Assembly: GCF_900454685.1 (NCBI RefSeq)
Contig: NZ_UATM01000032.1
Location: forward strand, 744,001 to 808,000
DNA from: Peptoniphilus harei
GTDB lineage: Bacteria; Bacillota; Clostridia; Tissierellales; Peptoniphilaceae
Reading direction: 5' to 3'
Length of the DNA: 64,000 nt
Below are positions 25,255-34,058 of this stretch, one piece after another. Each line of letters starts with the position of its first letter. The first letter of the stretch is position 1. A program made the position numbers and the translations under genes. Below the pieces are notes generated by a model that worked only from the letters and a program-made list of their open reading frames with translations, did no database searches and was not told the origin of the DNA.

Positions 25255-26031
25255 ATGAATATTCTAGTATTTATAAAAGAAGTGCCTGATGATTCAGTAG
25301 CAGTTTCTGTCCAAGAGGACAGAGCTGCTATCTCTGATATCACGCCTGTTGTTAATGCTTTCGACACTTACTCCCTAGAAATGGCTGTAAGATTAAAGGA
25401 AGCTCAAGAAGACGAAGAAAGTCAAGTAGTTGTAGTTTCTATAGGAAATGAAGGAGTTAAGAACTCTCTTAAAAACTGTCTAGCAGTTGGTGCTGACAAA
25501 GCTTACTTAGTTAAGAATGATGATTATAGAAAGCTTGATGCTAAGGCTATAACTGAAATTCTAATGGGAGCAAAGGAAAAATTAGAAGCAGAACTTGGTG
25601 CTTTTGATGTAATTTGCTTCGGTAAAGAAACTACAGATGCAGAAGCTTCACAAGTTGGAGTTTACTATGCAAATAAAAACGGTCTTGGTGTTGTTACATC
25701 TGTTATTGCAATGGAAAAAGACGGTGACAAGCTTGTAACTAAGCAAGAAATAGACGGTGGATATAGACAAGTTGAAACTTCTCTTCCATCTGTTGTAACA
25801 ATTGCTAAACCAGATTATGAGCCAAGATACCCTACTATAAAATCTAAGATGGCTGCAAGAAGACAAAAGATTGATGACTTCGAAGTAGAAGCAACTTCTA
25901 GCCCAATTCTTGAAGAAATTAAGGACTTCGAACCTAAGAAGAGGGAAGCTGGAGTTAAGATCCAAGAAGAAGAAGTTGAAGATACTGTAGCTAAGGCTAT
26001 TAGCCTAATGGTAGAACAAAAGGTTTTATAA
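25255..26031 (+). CDS. etfB: Electron transfer flavoprotein beta subunit (first copy)
   Basis: 258 residues with the EtfB start MNILVFIKEVPDD, the central GKETTDAEASQVG nucleotide-binding segment, and the SLPSVVTIAKPDYEPRYP loop before the C-terminal arm. Pairs with the EtfA encoded 12 bases downstream. Compared with the second EtfB at 29.4 kb (GDQTMDGDTGQVGP), the GKETTDAEASQVG loop lacks the DGDTGQVG form, so the two Etfs probably differ in nucleotide or partner. The ribosome site is weak (AAGGA). Confidence 0.92.
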   Translation: MNILVFIKEVPDDSVAVSVQEDRAAISDITPVVNAFDTYSLEMAVRLKEAQEDEESQVVVVSIGNEGVKNSLKNCLAVGADKAYLVKNDDYRKLDAKAITEILMGAKEKLEAELGAFDVICFGKETTDAEASQVGVYYANKNGLGVVTSVIAMEKDGDKLVTKQEIDGGYRQVETSLPSVVTIAKPDYEPRYPTIKSKMAARRQKIDDFEVEATSSPILEEIKDFEPKKREAGVKIQEEEVEDTVAKAISLMVEQKVL

Positions 26032-26043
26032 TAGGAGGAAAAG

Positions 26044-27015
26044 ATGAAAAATATATTAACTTATATAGAAATTAAAGACGCTGCTCCTATTAAACTTTCT
26101 TTAGAGTCTCTTTCTAAGGCAAGTGAAATCGCAAAAGAAAAGGGTGGCAAGTCAGTTGCTCTTATTAATTTTGAACTTGCTGATGATGAATTAGCTAAGC
26201 TAAAGGCTGCTGGAGCAGAAGAAATTGTACTTGTAAAAAGAGAAGCTTATAACCTAGAAGACTTCGCAAATATTATTGTTGAAGTTTCTAAAAAATATGA
26301 CTGTGAAGACATATTTATCCCAGGAACTCTTGACGGTAAGGACCTAGCTCCTTATGCTGCTGCAAGTCTTGACACAGTTTCTATTACTAACGTAATGGAC
26401 ATTAAGTTCGAAGGTGACGACATAATCTATGTAACTCCTTCTTATGGTGCAACTGTTTTAACTGAATCAAAAATCGAAAAGGCTCCAAGAATTGCTGTTG
26501 TAAGGGCAGAATCCTTTGACAAGAGAGACGACCTTAACGGTGCAGGCAATCTTGTAGAAGAAAATATTGATGAAGTTAAGGACCTAAAGGCAGTTATCAA
26601 GGATATTGTTACTGCAAATGAAGGACTAATTAACCTTGAAGATGCTCCAATTATTGTTACTTGTGGTAGGGGTGCATCATCTGATGAAATCTTCCCACTT
26701 GTAAAGGAACTTGCTGACGTATTTGGTGCTCCAATTTCAGGAACAAGACCAGTTATTGACGATGGTGTACTTCCAAAGGCTTCACAAATTGGTCAATCAG
26801 GTAAGATTGTTGCTCCAGCCCTATACATCGGTTGTGGTGTAAGTGGTGCTGTTCAACACGTTTCTGGTATTGAAAACTCAAACTTTATCGTAGCTATCAA
26901 TAAGGACGAAGACGCTCCTATTTTTGATATGGCTGATATTGGAATTGTTGGAGATTGTAAACAAGTTCTTCCACTATTTATTGAAGAAATTAAGAAAATA
27001 AAAGCTAACGCTTAA
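26044..27015 (+). CDS. etfA: Electron transfer flavoprotein alpha subunit (first copy)
   Basis: 323 residues, with GGAGG before the start. The C-terminal FAD domain carries VTCGRGASSDE, ISGTRPVIDDG, QIGQSGKIVAPALYIGCG and GAVQHVSGIENS, the conserved flavin-binding run of EtfA, and ends with AINKDEDAPIF. With EtfB it forms the soluble carrier that takes electrons from, or gives them to, the dehydrogenases just upstream. Confidence 0.94.
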   Translation: MKNILTYIEIKDAAPIKLSLESLSKASEIAKEKGGKSVALINFELADDELAKLKAAGAEEIVLVKREAYNLEDFANIIVEVSKKYDCEDIFIPGTLDGKDLAPYAAASLDTVSITNVMDIKFEGDDIIYVTPSYGATVLTESKIEKAPRIAVVRAESFDKRDDLNGAGNLVEENIDEVKDLKAVIKDIVTANEGLINLEDAPIIVTCGRGASSDEIFPLVKELADVFGAPISGTRPVIDDGVLPKASQIGQSGKIVAPALYIGCGVSGAVQHVSGIENSNFIVAINKDEDAPIFDMADIGIVGDCKQVLPLFIEEIKKIKANA

Positions 27016-27025
27016 TAGGTGACCT

Positions 27026-27376
27026 ATGAATTATTTAAAGGAATTTGTCATACTTTGTGTATGTTTAATGCTTGGGGTAGCGACAAGACACTTGATAAAC
27101 TTCCCAATACCTGAAGCGGTATATGGGATGATCTATCTATTTATTGCTTTTGCAGTAGGAATTATTAAGCCAGATGATGTTAAAAAGACTTCAAATGGTA
27201 TCCTACAAAACCTAGCTATTCTTTTTGTGCCAGCTGGTGTTGGTATTATCAATAGCTATGATGAGATAAAGGGCCAAGCAGGCCTACTAGTTGGACTAGT
27301 TATTATTGGTACTGCTATCACTATGGGCCTAACTGGCAAGATTATAGAACTTTTACAAAGGAGGAAAGATGTTTAG
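27026..27376 (+). CDS. lrgA: LrgA/CidA family membrane protein
   Basis: 116 residues, four hydrophobic segments, with the family start pattern EFVILCVCLMLGVATRHLINFPIPEAVYGMI-like (NFPIPEAVYG) and LAILFVPAGVGII. LrgA/CidA proteins were described as holin/antiholin-like, but with LrgB they also act in pyruvate uptake in Bacillus and Streptococcus relatives. Its place behind a lactate-type dehydrogenase favours small-acid transport here. It overlaps lrgB by 8 bases. Confidence 0.85.
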   Translation: MNYLKEFVILCVCLMLGVATRHLINFPIPEAVYGMIYLFIAFAVGIIKPDDVKKTSNGILQNLAILFVPAGVGIINSYDEIKGQAGLLVGLVIIGTAITMGLTGKIIELLQRRKDV

Positions 27377-28061
27377 TAATAAATATTTTGGTATCATCCT
27401 TACCTTTGCGACTTTTGAAATTGGTAAGATGATCAACAAGAAACTAAAGACTCCTTTGGCCAATCCTCTTTTAATATCCATTGCCCTATGTATATTATTT
27501 TTAAAGGTAACTGGTATTCCCTATGAAGATTACAAGCAAGGCGGGGACTTTATTATGTTCTTTATCGCTCCTGCTACAGTTGCCATGGTAGTTGATTTGT
27601 ACGAAAACCTTCCAGAACTTAAGAAGAACTTAATCCCTATTCTTTCTGGAACAATTTTAGGTTCTGCTATTGCTATATTTTTTGTAATTTTCGCTTCAAG
27701 CTTCTTGGGCATTGACGAAAATCTTGTGGTATCCTCAACTCCACAATCAATCACAACAGCAATTGCAATTTCTCTTTCTGAAGAGTATGGTGGAGCTTCT
27801 GCTATAACTGCTGTTCTTGTAGTTATAAGAGGGGTTACTGGCGCAGTAATCGCTCCACTTATTATGAAACTCTTTAGGATCAAGGACCCAACTGCACAAG
27901 GAGTTGCCATTGGTACTTCTTCTCACGCTGTTGGTACTTCTGAAGCGAGAAAGCTTGGAGAAATCCAAGGAGCTATGAGTGGACTTTCTATTGCAGTGGC
28001 AGGTCTTGTGACTGTAATCCTAATGCCTGTTGCAATGAGAGTTATAGAGATGTTATTTTGA
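27369..28061 (+). CDS. lrgB: LrgB/CidB family membrane protein
   Basis: 230 residues with six or seven hydrophobic segments and family motifs TPQSITTAIAISLSEE, IAPLIMKLFRIKDPTAQGVA-like (KDPTAQG) and GTSSHAVGTSEARKLGE. AGGAGG lies within the 3' end of lrgA, so the two are translationally coupled. Works as a pair with LrgA; the same-operon logic suggests pyruvate or a related acid crosses the membrane here. Confidence 0.9.
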   Translation: MFSNKYFGIILTFATFEIGKMINKKLKTPLANPLLISIALCILFLKVTGIPYEDYKQGGDFIMFFIAPATVAMVVDLYENLPELKKNLIPILSGTILGSAIAIFFVIFASSFLGIDENLVVSSTPQSITTAIAISLSEEYGGASAITAVLVVIRGVTGAVIAPLIMKLFRIKDPTAQGVAIGTSSHAVGTSEARKLGEIQGAMSGLSIAVAGLVTVILMPVAMRVIEMLF

Positions 28062-28098
28062 TTAAGATAAATATAAGTAAAGAATATGTATATAAAGG

Positions 28099-28168
28099 CC
28101 TATTGTCTCCCTCAATAGGTATAATCATTAAAAAAGCTTGGTGAGTGTAAAATTTCACCAAGCTTTTT
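28099..28168 (+). terminator. Terminator of the dehydrogenase-etf-lrg operon
   Basis: A first hairpin CCTATTG/CAATAGG is at 28099-28119. The main stem AAAAAGCTTGGTGA/TCACCAAGCTTTTT (28131-28168) is perfect over 14 bp and ends in Ts. Confidence 0.9.
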
Positions 28169-28186
28169 TAATTTATATTATTTCAA

Positions 28187-28318
28187 AATATCCGACTCAC
28201 TAGACAATGATCTCTATTCGGTCACATGGCTGAGACTTGATCAAATTTCTCCAAGAAATTTTGATAAGTTTGCCCGCAGATTTTTGCTTGTCGAAAATCT
28301 GTGTTCCTTTATTCTCAC
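28187..28318 (-). repeat. Composite intergenic repeat, reversed copy (R2 + R3)
   Basis: Reading the minus strand gives GGAACACAGATTTTCGACAA (R3), AAGTCTCAGCC, then GTGACCGAATAGAGATCATT and GAGTCGGATAT (R2). These match 20703-20785, 12863-12924 and 53916-53978. Confidence 0.85.
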
Positions 28319-28320
28319 CA

Positions 28321-28350
28321 AAAAACCGAGACTCGTCTCGGTTTTTTTTA
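28321..28350 (-). terminator. Palindromic terminator of the second etfBA operon
   Basis: AAAAACCGAGAC/GTCTCGGTTTTT with a two-base centre, reading as a terminator on the minus strand (and symmetrical enough for both). It is the same palindrome as at 53828. Confidence 0.85.
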
Positions 28351-28353
28351 TCA

Positions 28354-29349
28354 TTATCTTCTATTTTTTATTGCTTCTATTAATCCAGGAACTACATTAA
28401 ATAAGTCGTCAACAATTCCGTAGTGGGCTGTCTTAAAGATGGCAGCGTCTGGGTCGTTGTTGATGGCAATTATAGTTGTTGAGTCTTCCATACCCTTAGT
28501 GTGTTGGATTGCTCCTGAAAGTCCAAGGGCAATGTAGAGGTCTGGTCTTACTTGAACACCAGTTACACCAACTTGAAGGTCCTTGTCACACCAGCCAAGG
28601 TCAGTTACAGCCTTAGTTGCTCCAACTGCACCGCCAAGTGCTTCTGCAAGTTCTTCTACTAGGTGCCAGTTTTCTGGTCCGCCAAGTCCTCTACCACCTG
28701 ATACAACAACTTTTGCATTCATTAGCTTGTCAAGAAGTGGATTGATTTCTTCTTTTTCGAAGTCAATGAATTTTGTCTTAATATCGTCTTCTGTAATATT
28801 TGCATCTTCTTTTATTACTTCTGCTTCTTTTGATTCGTTGAAAGGAGCTTCAACAAAGCCACCTCTACCAATTGTAGCCATCATGGTTTCGGATGTGATT
28901 CTTACGTCGCAGAATAGTTTTCCGTCAAAAGAAGGTCTTATCCACTTGATGTCTTCCTTGTCTTCAGTTATTTCAACGCTGGAACAGTCGGCAACAAGTC
29001 CAACTCCTCTTTTTGCTGAAACCCTACCTGCAAGGTCACGTCCATCATGGGATGCTGGAAGCATAACAATTGCTGGATCGTATTTTTCCATTAGACCATC
29101 TAATACTTTGGCATAGGCCATTGTGTTGTAATTTTCTAGAAGTTCATCAGAAACTTGGATTACCTTGTCGGCTCCAAGGTTGCCTGATAATTTTGCCTTG
29201 TCATCATTATTGTGACCAATTTCTACTGCCACAAGTTCTCTATCTAATTCATCAGAAAGTTCTCTCGCTATAGACATTATTTCTTTAGTTATAAGTGAAA
29301 GTGAGCCTTCTGAAGATTCGTTTACTACCCAAATATTTCCTTTTTTCAT
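28354..29349 (-). CDS. etfA: Electron transfer flavoprotein alpha subunit (second copy)
   Basis: 331 residues. C-terminal flavin domain with VVSGGRGLGGPENW, VGATKAVTDLGW, VGVTGVQVRPDLYIALG and SGAIQHTKGMEDS, then AINNDPDAAIF. It differs clearly from the first EtfA (for example GGRGLGGPENW versus CGRGASSDE), so it is an old paralogue and not a recent duplicate. It is second in a two-gene minus-strand operon, eight bases after etfB. No dehydrogenase is attached, so it may serve enzymes elsewhere (for example a butyryl-CoA dehydrogenase). Confidence 0.93.
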   Translation of the reverse strand: MKKGNIWVVNESSEGSLSLITKEIMSIARELSDELDRELVAVEIGHNNDDKAKLSGNLGADKVIQVSDELLENYNTMAYAKVLDGLMEKYDPAIVMLPASHDGRDLAGRVSAKRGVGLVADCSSVEITEDKEDIKWIRPSFDGKLFCDVRITSETMMATIGRGGFVEAPFNESKEAEVIKEDANITEDDIKTKFIDFEKEEINPLLDKLMNAKVVVSGGRGLGGPENWHLVEELAEALGGAVGATKAVTDLGWCDKDLQVGVTGVQVRPDLYIALGLSGAIQHTKGMEDSTTIIAINNDPDAAIFKTAHYGIVDDLFNVVPGLIEAIKNRR

Positions 29350-29357
29350 TTTATCAC

Positions 29358-30155
29358 CTACACTAAAACTTTCGCATCTTCGATTATCTTTATAACTGCG
29401 TCTATATTCTTGTCAGCAGAACCTTCATCAATTATCTTGCCTGTTTCAAACTTGTCTGGAGCTGAAAGGTCTTTTACAACTGTAAGGGATCCCTTTTGTC
29501 CAATTTTATCAAGGTCAAGTCCAAGTTTGTCTGCAGTTAGGTCATGGATTTCTTTTTCTTTTGCAATCTTAGATCTCTTTAGGGCAAACTTTGAAGGTTT
29601 GTTTACTGAACCCTTTAGTGCTGATGCAAGGAAAGGTGCCTTTAGGGAAACTGTTTCAGTTCCGTCAGCAACTTTTCTCTTAACTTCAAATTCGCCGTCC
29701 TTGTAGTTAATGTCTGATACATAAGTAACTTGGTTCATGCCAAGTCTTTCAGCGATTTGTGGGCCAACTTGTCCTGTGTCTCCGTCCATTGTTTGGTCAC
29801 CTGTGAAGATGATGTCGTATTCGCCAATTTGTTTAATGGCTTCTGTTATGGCATAGGATGTTGCAAAGGTATCAGAACCCTTGAACTCTATTCCTTCTAA
29901 TAGGTAAGCTTCTTCTGCACCCATTTGGATACATTCGCGAAGGTATTTTTCTCCGTCTGGTGGTCCCATAGTTAGCACGTCGATTTGTACTTCTTCTTCC
30001 ACTTGTTCTTTGACATTAAGTGCAAATTTTAAACCACAAAGGTCTGATGGGTTAATAACTGTTTTGATTCCATCTCTCTTGAGGTTTTTTGTTTCTGGAT
30101 CGATTTTTGCATTTGTTGTGTCAGGAACAATTTTCATTAATAATAATATTTTCAT
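29358..30155 (-). CDS. etfB: Electron transfer flavoprotein beta subunit (second copy), bifurcation-type loop
   Basis: 265 residues; AGGAGGAAC precedes the start. It carries GDQTMDGDTGQVGPQIAERLG, the nucleotide-binding loop seen in butyryl-CoA dehydrogenase-type Etfs of anaerobes that bifurcate electrons from NADH. The C-terminal arm contains KAPFLASALKGSVNKP-like sequence. The pairing of this loop with bifurcation is from knowledge of the family; it has not been tested here. Confidence 0.93.
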   Translation of the reverse strand: MKILLLMKIVPDTTNAKIDPETKNLKRDGIKTVINPSDLCGLKFALNVKEQVEEEVQIDVLTMGPPDGEKYLRECIQMGAEEAYLLEGIEFKGSDTFATSYAITEAIKQIGEYDIIFTGDQTMDGDTGQVGPQIAERLGMNQVTYVSDINYKDGEFEVKRKVADGTETVSLKAPFLASALKGSVNKPSKFALKRSKIAKEKEIHDLTADKLGLDLDKIGQKGSLTVVKDLSAPDKFETGKIIDEGSADKNIDAVIKIIEDAKVLV

Positions 30156-30256
30156 AGTTCCTCCTAAAATATTTTTACTTCAATATACTTATATCATACC
30201 CCAAAATGGCGAAAGTATTAAGAAAATTTTTATAAGTGATAAAAATAATCAAAAAA

Positions 30257-30318
30257 ACCTTAAATAAATTCACTTTATTTCATAAGGTACTTAAAATTTT
30301 TTTTGCTTGTATTATAAT
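30257..30318 (+). promoter_or_regulatory. Palindrome and promoter of the metal-chelate ABC operon
   Basis: The inverted repeat ACCTTAAATAAA/TTTATTTcaTAAGGT spans 30257-30288. TATAAT at 30313-30318 is a good -10 with a weak -35. The palindrome lies just upstream of the -35 position and between two divergent operons, where a metalloregulator could bind. Confidence 0.4.
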
Positions 30319-30365
30319 GGAAGAGGAAGTTTATTATTTTTATATAGGAAGAAGGTTTATATAAG

Positions 30366-31508
30366 ATGAAAAAATTTAAAAAGTTTTCCAGCCTTATGCT
30401 TATAGCTACAATGGTTGGTCTTTTAATGACTGGCTGTGCTCAAAAGACTAATGATGGGGCAAATGAAAAAGTCAATGACACTAAGGTTGCCACTGAGGAA
30501 AAGACTGGAAGTCATAAGATAGTTGACCACGCAGGTCGTGAACTTGAAGTGCCAGATAAGATTGAAAAGATTGTAATTGACCAAGTGCCAATTCTTTCTA
30601 CTTACATGGCATACAATGAAGGTAAGGCTCCTTACATTGTTGGTTACGCTGGTTCACTAAAACAAGTTATTTCTAACACAGTTCTTCAAGATATTGCACC
30701 TGAACTTCTTGACACAACAAACACAGTTCAAGGTCAATCTGACATCAACGTGGAAGAAATTATTAAGTTAGAGCCAGATGTAATTTTCTACAACGCTAAG
30801 AACCAAGACCGTTATGAAAAGTTGGCAAAGACTGGAGTTCCTTGTGTAGGTTTTGTAACTATGGGAGCAGACACTCCAGCTGACCCTATTAACAGATATG
30901 GCGAATGGCTAAAACTTCTTGAAGATGTCTTTGGCGAAGAAGGCAAGATGGATAATTTCTTGGCGGCAGGCGATGACATTGTAAAAGATGTTGAAAAGAG
31001 AATTGCCACAGTGCCTGAAGCTGACAGACCAAGTGGTATGATCCTTTGGAAATATGTTGAAGGTACACCAATTGTTGCCGGTAAGGGAACTTTTGGAGAC
31101 TTCTGGCTAAAGAGACTTGGGGTAAATAATGTTGCCCAAGATGCCAAGGGTTATGCAAAGGTAAATGTGGAAGAAATTTACAAGTGGAATCCTGATGTAT
31201 TTTACCTTGATGGACCTGGTCTATTGGATATAAAGAGGGAAGAAGTTTACAACAACACTGTTGAAGGTTTTGATTTTTCAAACTTAAAGTCTGTTAAGGA
31301 TAAGAGAGTTTACAATTCAAAGCTTGGTATGTGGAATTGGTTAACACCAAACCCAGATGCTCCACTAGTTTTAGCTTGGCTTGCAAGTGAAACTTATCCT
31401 GAAGCCTTTAAGGACTACGACTTAAATAAGGTCATCAAGGACTACTACGCTAAGTGGTACAATTATGAACTTACAGATGAACAAATCGAGGACATGTTTA
31501 ATATATGA
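30366..31508 (+). CDS. Metal-chelate (iron/siderophore or heme-type) ABC transporter substrate-binding lipoprotein
   Basis: 380 residues with a lipoprotein signal (lipobox LMTGC, Cys24 or so) and a linker rich in charged residues. A FecB/BtuF-like fold is shown by KIVDHAGRELEVP, KLEPDVIFY-type (KLEPDVIF) and WNPDVFYLDGPG. It has no obvious iron-coordinating signature, so the ligand (ferric siderophore, heme, cobalamin or another chelate) is open. It overlaps the permease gene by four bases (ATGA). Confidence 0.87.
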   Translation: MKKFKKFSSLMLIATMVGLLMTGCAQKTNDGANEKVNDTKVATEEKTGSHKIVDHAGRELEVPDKIEKIVIDQVPILSTYMAYNEGKAPYIVGYAGSLKQVISNTVLQDIAPELLDTTNTVQGQSDINVEEIIKLEPDVIFYNAKNQDRYEKLAKTGVPCVGFVTMGADTPADPINRYGEWLKLLEDVFGEEGKMDNFLAAGDDIVKDVEKRIATVPEADRPSGMILWKYVEGTPIVAGKGTFGDFWLKRLGVNNVAQDAKGYAKVNVEEIYKWNPDVFYLDGPGLLDIKREEVYNNTVEGFDFSNLKSVKDKRVYNSKLGMWNWLTPNPDAPLVLAWLASETYPEAFKDYDLNKVIKDYYAKWYNYELTDEQIEDMFNI

Positions 31509-32533
31509 CAAAAAACTTTTGGACTAGGGATGATGGGAGACTTCATCCCTATGTTTATTTTATTTTAATTTTCTTTCCCCTGGCCTGTGGCCTTATTGGT
31601 CTTTCCATGGGGAGGATGGATATTAAAATAGCAGAAATTATTTTATTTTTTAAAAATTTAATAGGTGGAGGGCAAGTTGATCCCCTTATGGAGTCTTTAA
31701 TTATAAATATTAGGCTGCCAAGGGTCCTAACAGCCCTCATTGTTGGGGGAGGACTTACTGCCGCAGGGATTGCCTTCCAGGCACTTTTTTCAAATCCTCT
31801 TGCAACCCCAGATATCTTGGGGGTTACATCGGCAGCATCCCTTGGGGCAGTCCTAGGTATAATATTTTCTCTTGGGACCATGGGGATTCAAGTTTTTGCC
31901 ATGGTCTTTGGACTCCTTTCAATCCTCATGACAATTAATCTTGTGAAGAGGGACGAGACCTCTATGATAATGCTGGTCTTGGCAGGGATAATTGTCTCTT
32001 CTCTTGCCAATGCCCTGGCTTCCCTCCTTAAGTACACAGCTGACCCCATGGACAAGTTGCCACAAATCACCTACTGGCTAATGGGGTCCTTTGGTAGGAC
32101 TTCTTACAAGAACCTAGCCTTGGCAGGTCCCCTTATCTTGATTTCTATGATTGTAATCTACAAGATGAGGTGGAGCCTCAACCTCTTGTCACTTTCAGAA
32201 GACGAGGCCAGGTCACTTGGTATAAATGTCAAGAAGACTAGGTTGATTTTTATACTTGCAGCTACCCTTATAACTGCGTCCTCAGTTTCTATTTGTGGGC
32301 AAATTGGTTGGATCGGCTTGATTATTCCCCATCTTGTGAGGTTGATGGTGGGGTCCAACAACCTCTACACCTTGCCCCTGGGAATAAGTTTTGGGGCAGG
32401 CTTTATGATCCTAATCGAAGCACTATCGAGGACAGTTTCGGTAATTGAGCTTCCAATTTCAATTTTAACAGCAATTATAGGGGCACCAATTTTTATAATC
32501 TTAATGAGAAGGTCAGGAGGGATTTTTAAATGA
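31505..32533 (+). CDS. FecCD-family permease
   Basis: 342 residues with about ten hydrophobic segments. FecCD signatures are RLPRVLTALIVGGGLTAAG-like (RLPRVLTALIVGG), FSNPLATPDILGV, GQIGWIGLIIPHLVR and ELPISILTAIIGAPIF. Single permease gene, so it acts as a homodimer. Overlaps the ATPase gene by four bases. Confidence 0.93.
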   Translation: MTKNFWTRDDGRLHPYVYFILIFFPLACGLIGLSMGRMDIKIAEIILFFKNLIGGGQVDPLMESLIINIRLPRVLTALIVGGGLTAAGIAFQALFSNPLATPDILGVTSAASLGAVLGIIFSLGTMGIQVFAMVFGLLSILMTINLVKRDETSMIMLVLAGIIVSSLANALASLLKYTADPMDKLPQITYWLMGSFGRTSYKNLALAGPLILISMIVIYKMRWSLNLLSLSEDEARSLGINVKKTRLIFILAATLITASSVSICGQIGWIGLIIPHLVRLMVGSNNLYTLPLGISFGAGFMILIEALSRTVSVIELPISILTAIIGAPIFIILMRRSGGIFK

Positions 32534-33330
32534 AGCTAGAAGTTTCTGGAGGAAATTTTAAATTTAAAAAGTCTGATTTTATATTGAAGGATATAAATTT
32601 CTCTCTTGAAGACTCTGATGTCCTCTCTATACTTGGACCCAACGGGGTGGGAAAGACTACCCTCATAAGGTGCCTGACAGGTCTACTCCCATGGACATCC
32701 GGTGGAACTTTTTTAGATGGGAAAAATATTTCTTCTATTAAAGAGAGAGAACTTTGGTCAAAAATATCCTATATCCCTCAAAAGAGGTCTTCTGCCTTTG
32801 CCTACACAGGCCTTGAGATGGTCCTCTTTGGTTCTACTTCTTCAATGTCAATCTTTGAGAAGCCAAGGGACAAGGACCTAAGAAGGGCAGAAGAAGTTAT
32901 GAAGTCCATAGGAATCTATCACTTGCGTGACAAGGTATCAGACCAGATGAGTGGGGGAGAAGTTCAAATGCTCTTAATTGCAAGGAGTCTTATGAAGGAT
33001 CCACAGATTATAATTTTGGATGAACCAGAAAGTGGCCTGGACTACAAGAATCAAATGGTAATCTTAAATTTGATAAAGAGTTTGGCAGAGTCAGGTGTCA
33101 TTATAGTAATGAACACCCACTATCCAGACCATGCCCTTTCCATTTCCAACAAGTGCCTCTTGCTAAGCTATGACAAGACCTATGAGTTTGGACCAACTAG
33201 GGAGGTCCTCACAAGGGAAAACTTAAAAAAATCTTTTTCTGTTGATGTAAGTATTTCAGAGTTTCAAATTGATGGGAAGACCTATGAGAGGGTAATACCT
33301 CTTGGCATAAAAGATGAAAATTTAAAATAG
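32530..33330 (+). CDS. ABC transporter ATP-binding protein (FepC-type)
   Basis: 266 residues with Walker A GPNGVGKTT, Q-loop YIPQ, ABC signature MSGGE, Walker B IIILDEP and switch His in NTHYPDH. It energises the FecCD permease translated just before it. The three genes overlap as a single importer unit. Confidence 0.95.
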   Translation: MKLEVSGGNFKFKKSDFILKDINFSLEDSDVLSILGPNGVGKTTLIRCLTGLLPWTSGGTFLDGKNISSIKERELWSKISYIPQKRSSAFAYTGLEMVLFGSTSSMSIFEKPRDKDLRRAEEVMKSIGIYHLRDKVSDQMSGGEVQMLLIARSLMKDPQIIILDEPESGLDYKNQMVILNLIKSLAESGVIIVMNTHYPDHALSISNKCLLLSYDKTYEFGPTREVLTRENLKKSFSVDVSISEFQIDGKTYERVIPLGIKDENLK

Positions 33331-33341
33331 AAAATATATTG

Positions 33342-33369
33342 GAAGTATGGAGGTCATACTTCTTTTTTT
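33342..33369 (+). terminator. Terminator of the ABC operon
   Basis: GAAGTATG/CATACTTC stem with a GAGGT loop and seven Ts. Confidence 0.9.
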
Positions 33370-33442
33370 ATTTTATAGGGGAGAGTTAAGATTAAAAAGA
33401 TGATATATTTAAAAATCCCCGGTTTTTGTGGGTATAGATAAA

Positions 33443-33459
33443 TTGATAGAGAATATCAA
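33443..33459 (+). promoter_or_regulatory. Inverted repeat upstream of ahpC
   Basis: TTGATA-GAGAA-TATCAA, 30 bases before the ahpC start. It is not a good PerR box but sits where a peroxide or redox regulator could bind. TTGATA could also be a -35 with TTTAAAAAT downstream. Confidence 0.35.
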
Positions 33460-33488
33460 ATAAACTTTAAAAATATAAGGAGGACAAT

Positions 33489-34058
33489 ATGTCACAAATA
33501 GGAAAGAAAATACCTGAGTTTAAAACTATGGGCTATGCCCCTAGCAAGGAAGAGTTTGTAGAAGTTTCTAATAAAGATTTTGAAGGCAAATGGACAGTTT
33601 TAATGTTCTACCCTGCTGATTTTACTTTTGTATGTCCAACTGAACTTGAAGATATGCAAGAACAATATGCAAAGTTAAAGGAACTGGGAGCTGAAGTTTA
33701 CTCTATGTCAACTGACACTCACTTCGTTCACAAGGCATGGCATGACCACTCTGAAGCTATTAGTAAGCTTGAGTTCACAATGCTGGCTGACCCTCACAAG
33801 TCAATTGCAAGAGACTTTGATGTCCTTGATGAAGAAGCAGGCCTTGCACAAAGGGCTACTTTTATAATTGATCCAGATGGAGTGATCCAAACTTTGGAAA
33901 TCAATGCAGATGGAATTGGCCGTGACGCAAGCCAAGTTATTGACAAGATTCGTGCAGGACAATTTGTAAGAAACAATCCTGGCCAAGTATGTCCAGCAAA
34001 ATGGAAACAATCTGGCAATACTTTAACTCCAGGATTAGACCTAGTTGGCAAGATCTAA
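33489..34058 (+). CDS. ahpC: Alkyl hydroperoxide reductase C (2-Cys peroxiredoxin)
   Basis: 189 residues, with AAGGAGG before the start. Peroxidatic Cys in [10 protein letters not shown], resolving Cys in GQVCPAKW; this is the Prx1/AhpC subclass. Reduces H2O2 and organic peroxides with electrons from AhpF. Its stop overlaps the AhpF start (TAATG). Confidence 0.96.
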   Translation: MSQIGKKIPEFKTMGYAPSKEEFVEVSNKDFEGKWTVLMFYPADFTFVCPTELEDMQEQYAKLKELGAEVYSMSTDTHFVHKAWHDHSEAISKLEFTMLADPHKSIARDFDVLDEEAGLAQRATFIIDPDGVIQTLEINADGIGRDASQVIDKIRAGQFVRNNPGQVCPAKWKQSGNTLTPGLDLVGKI

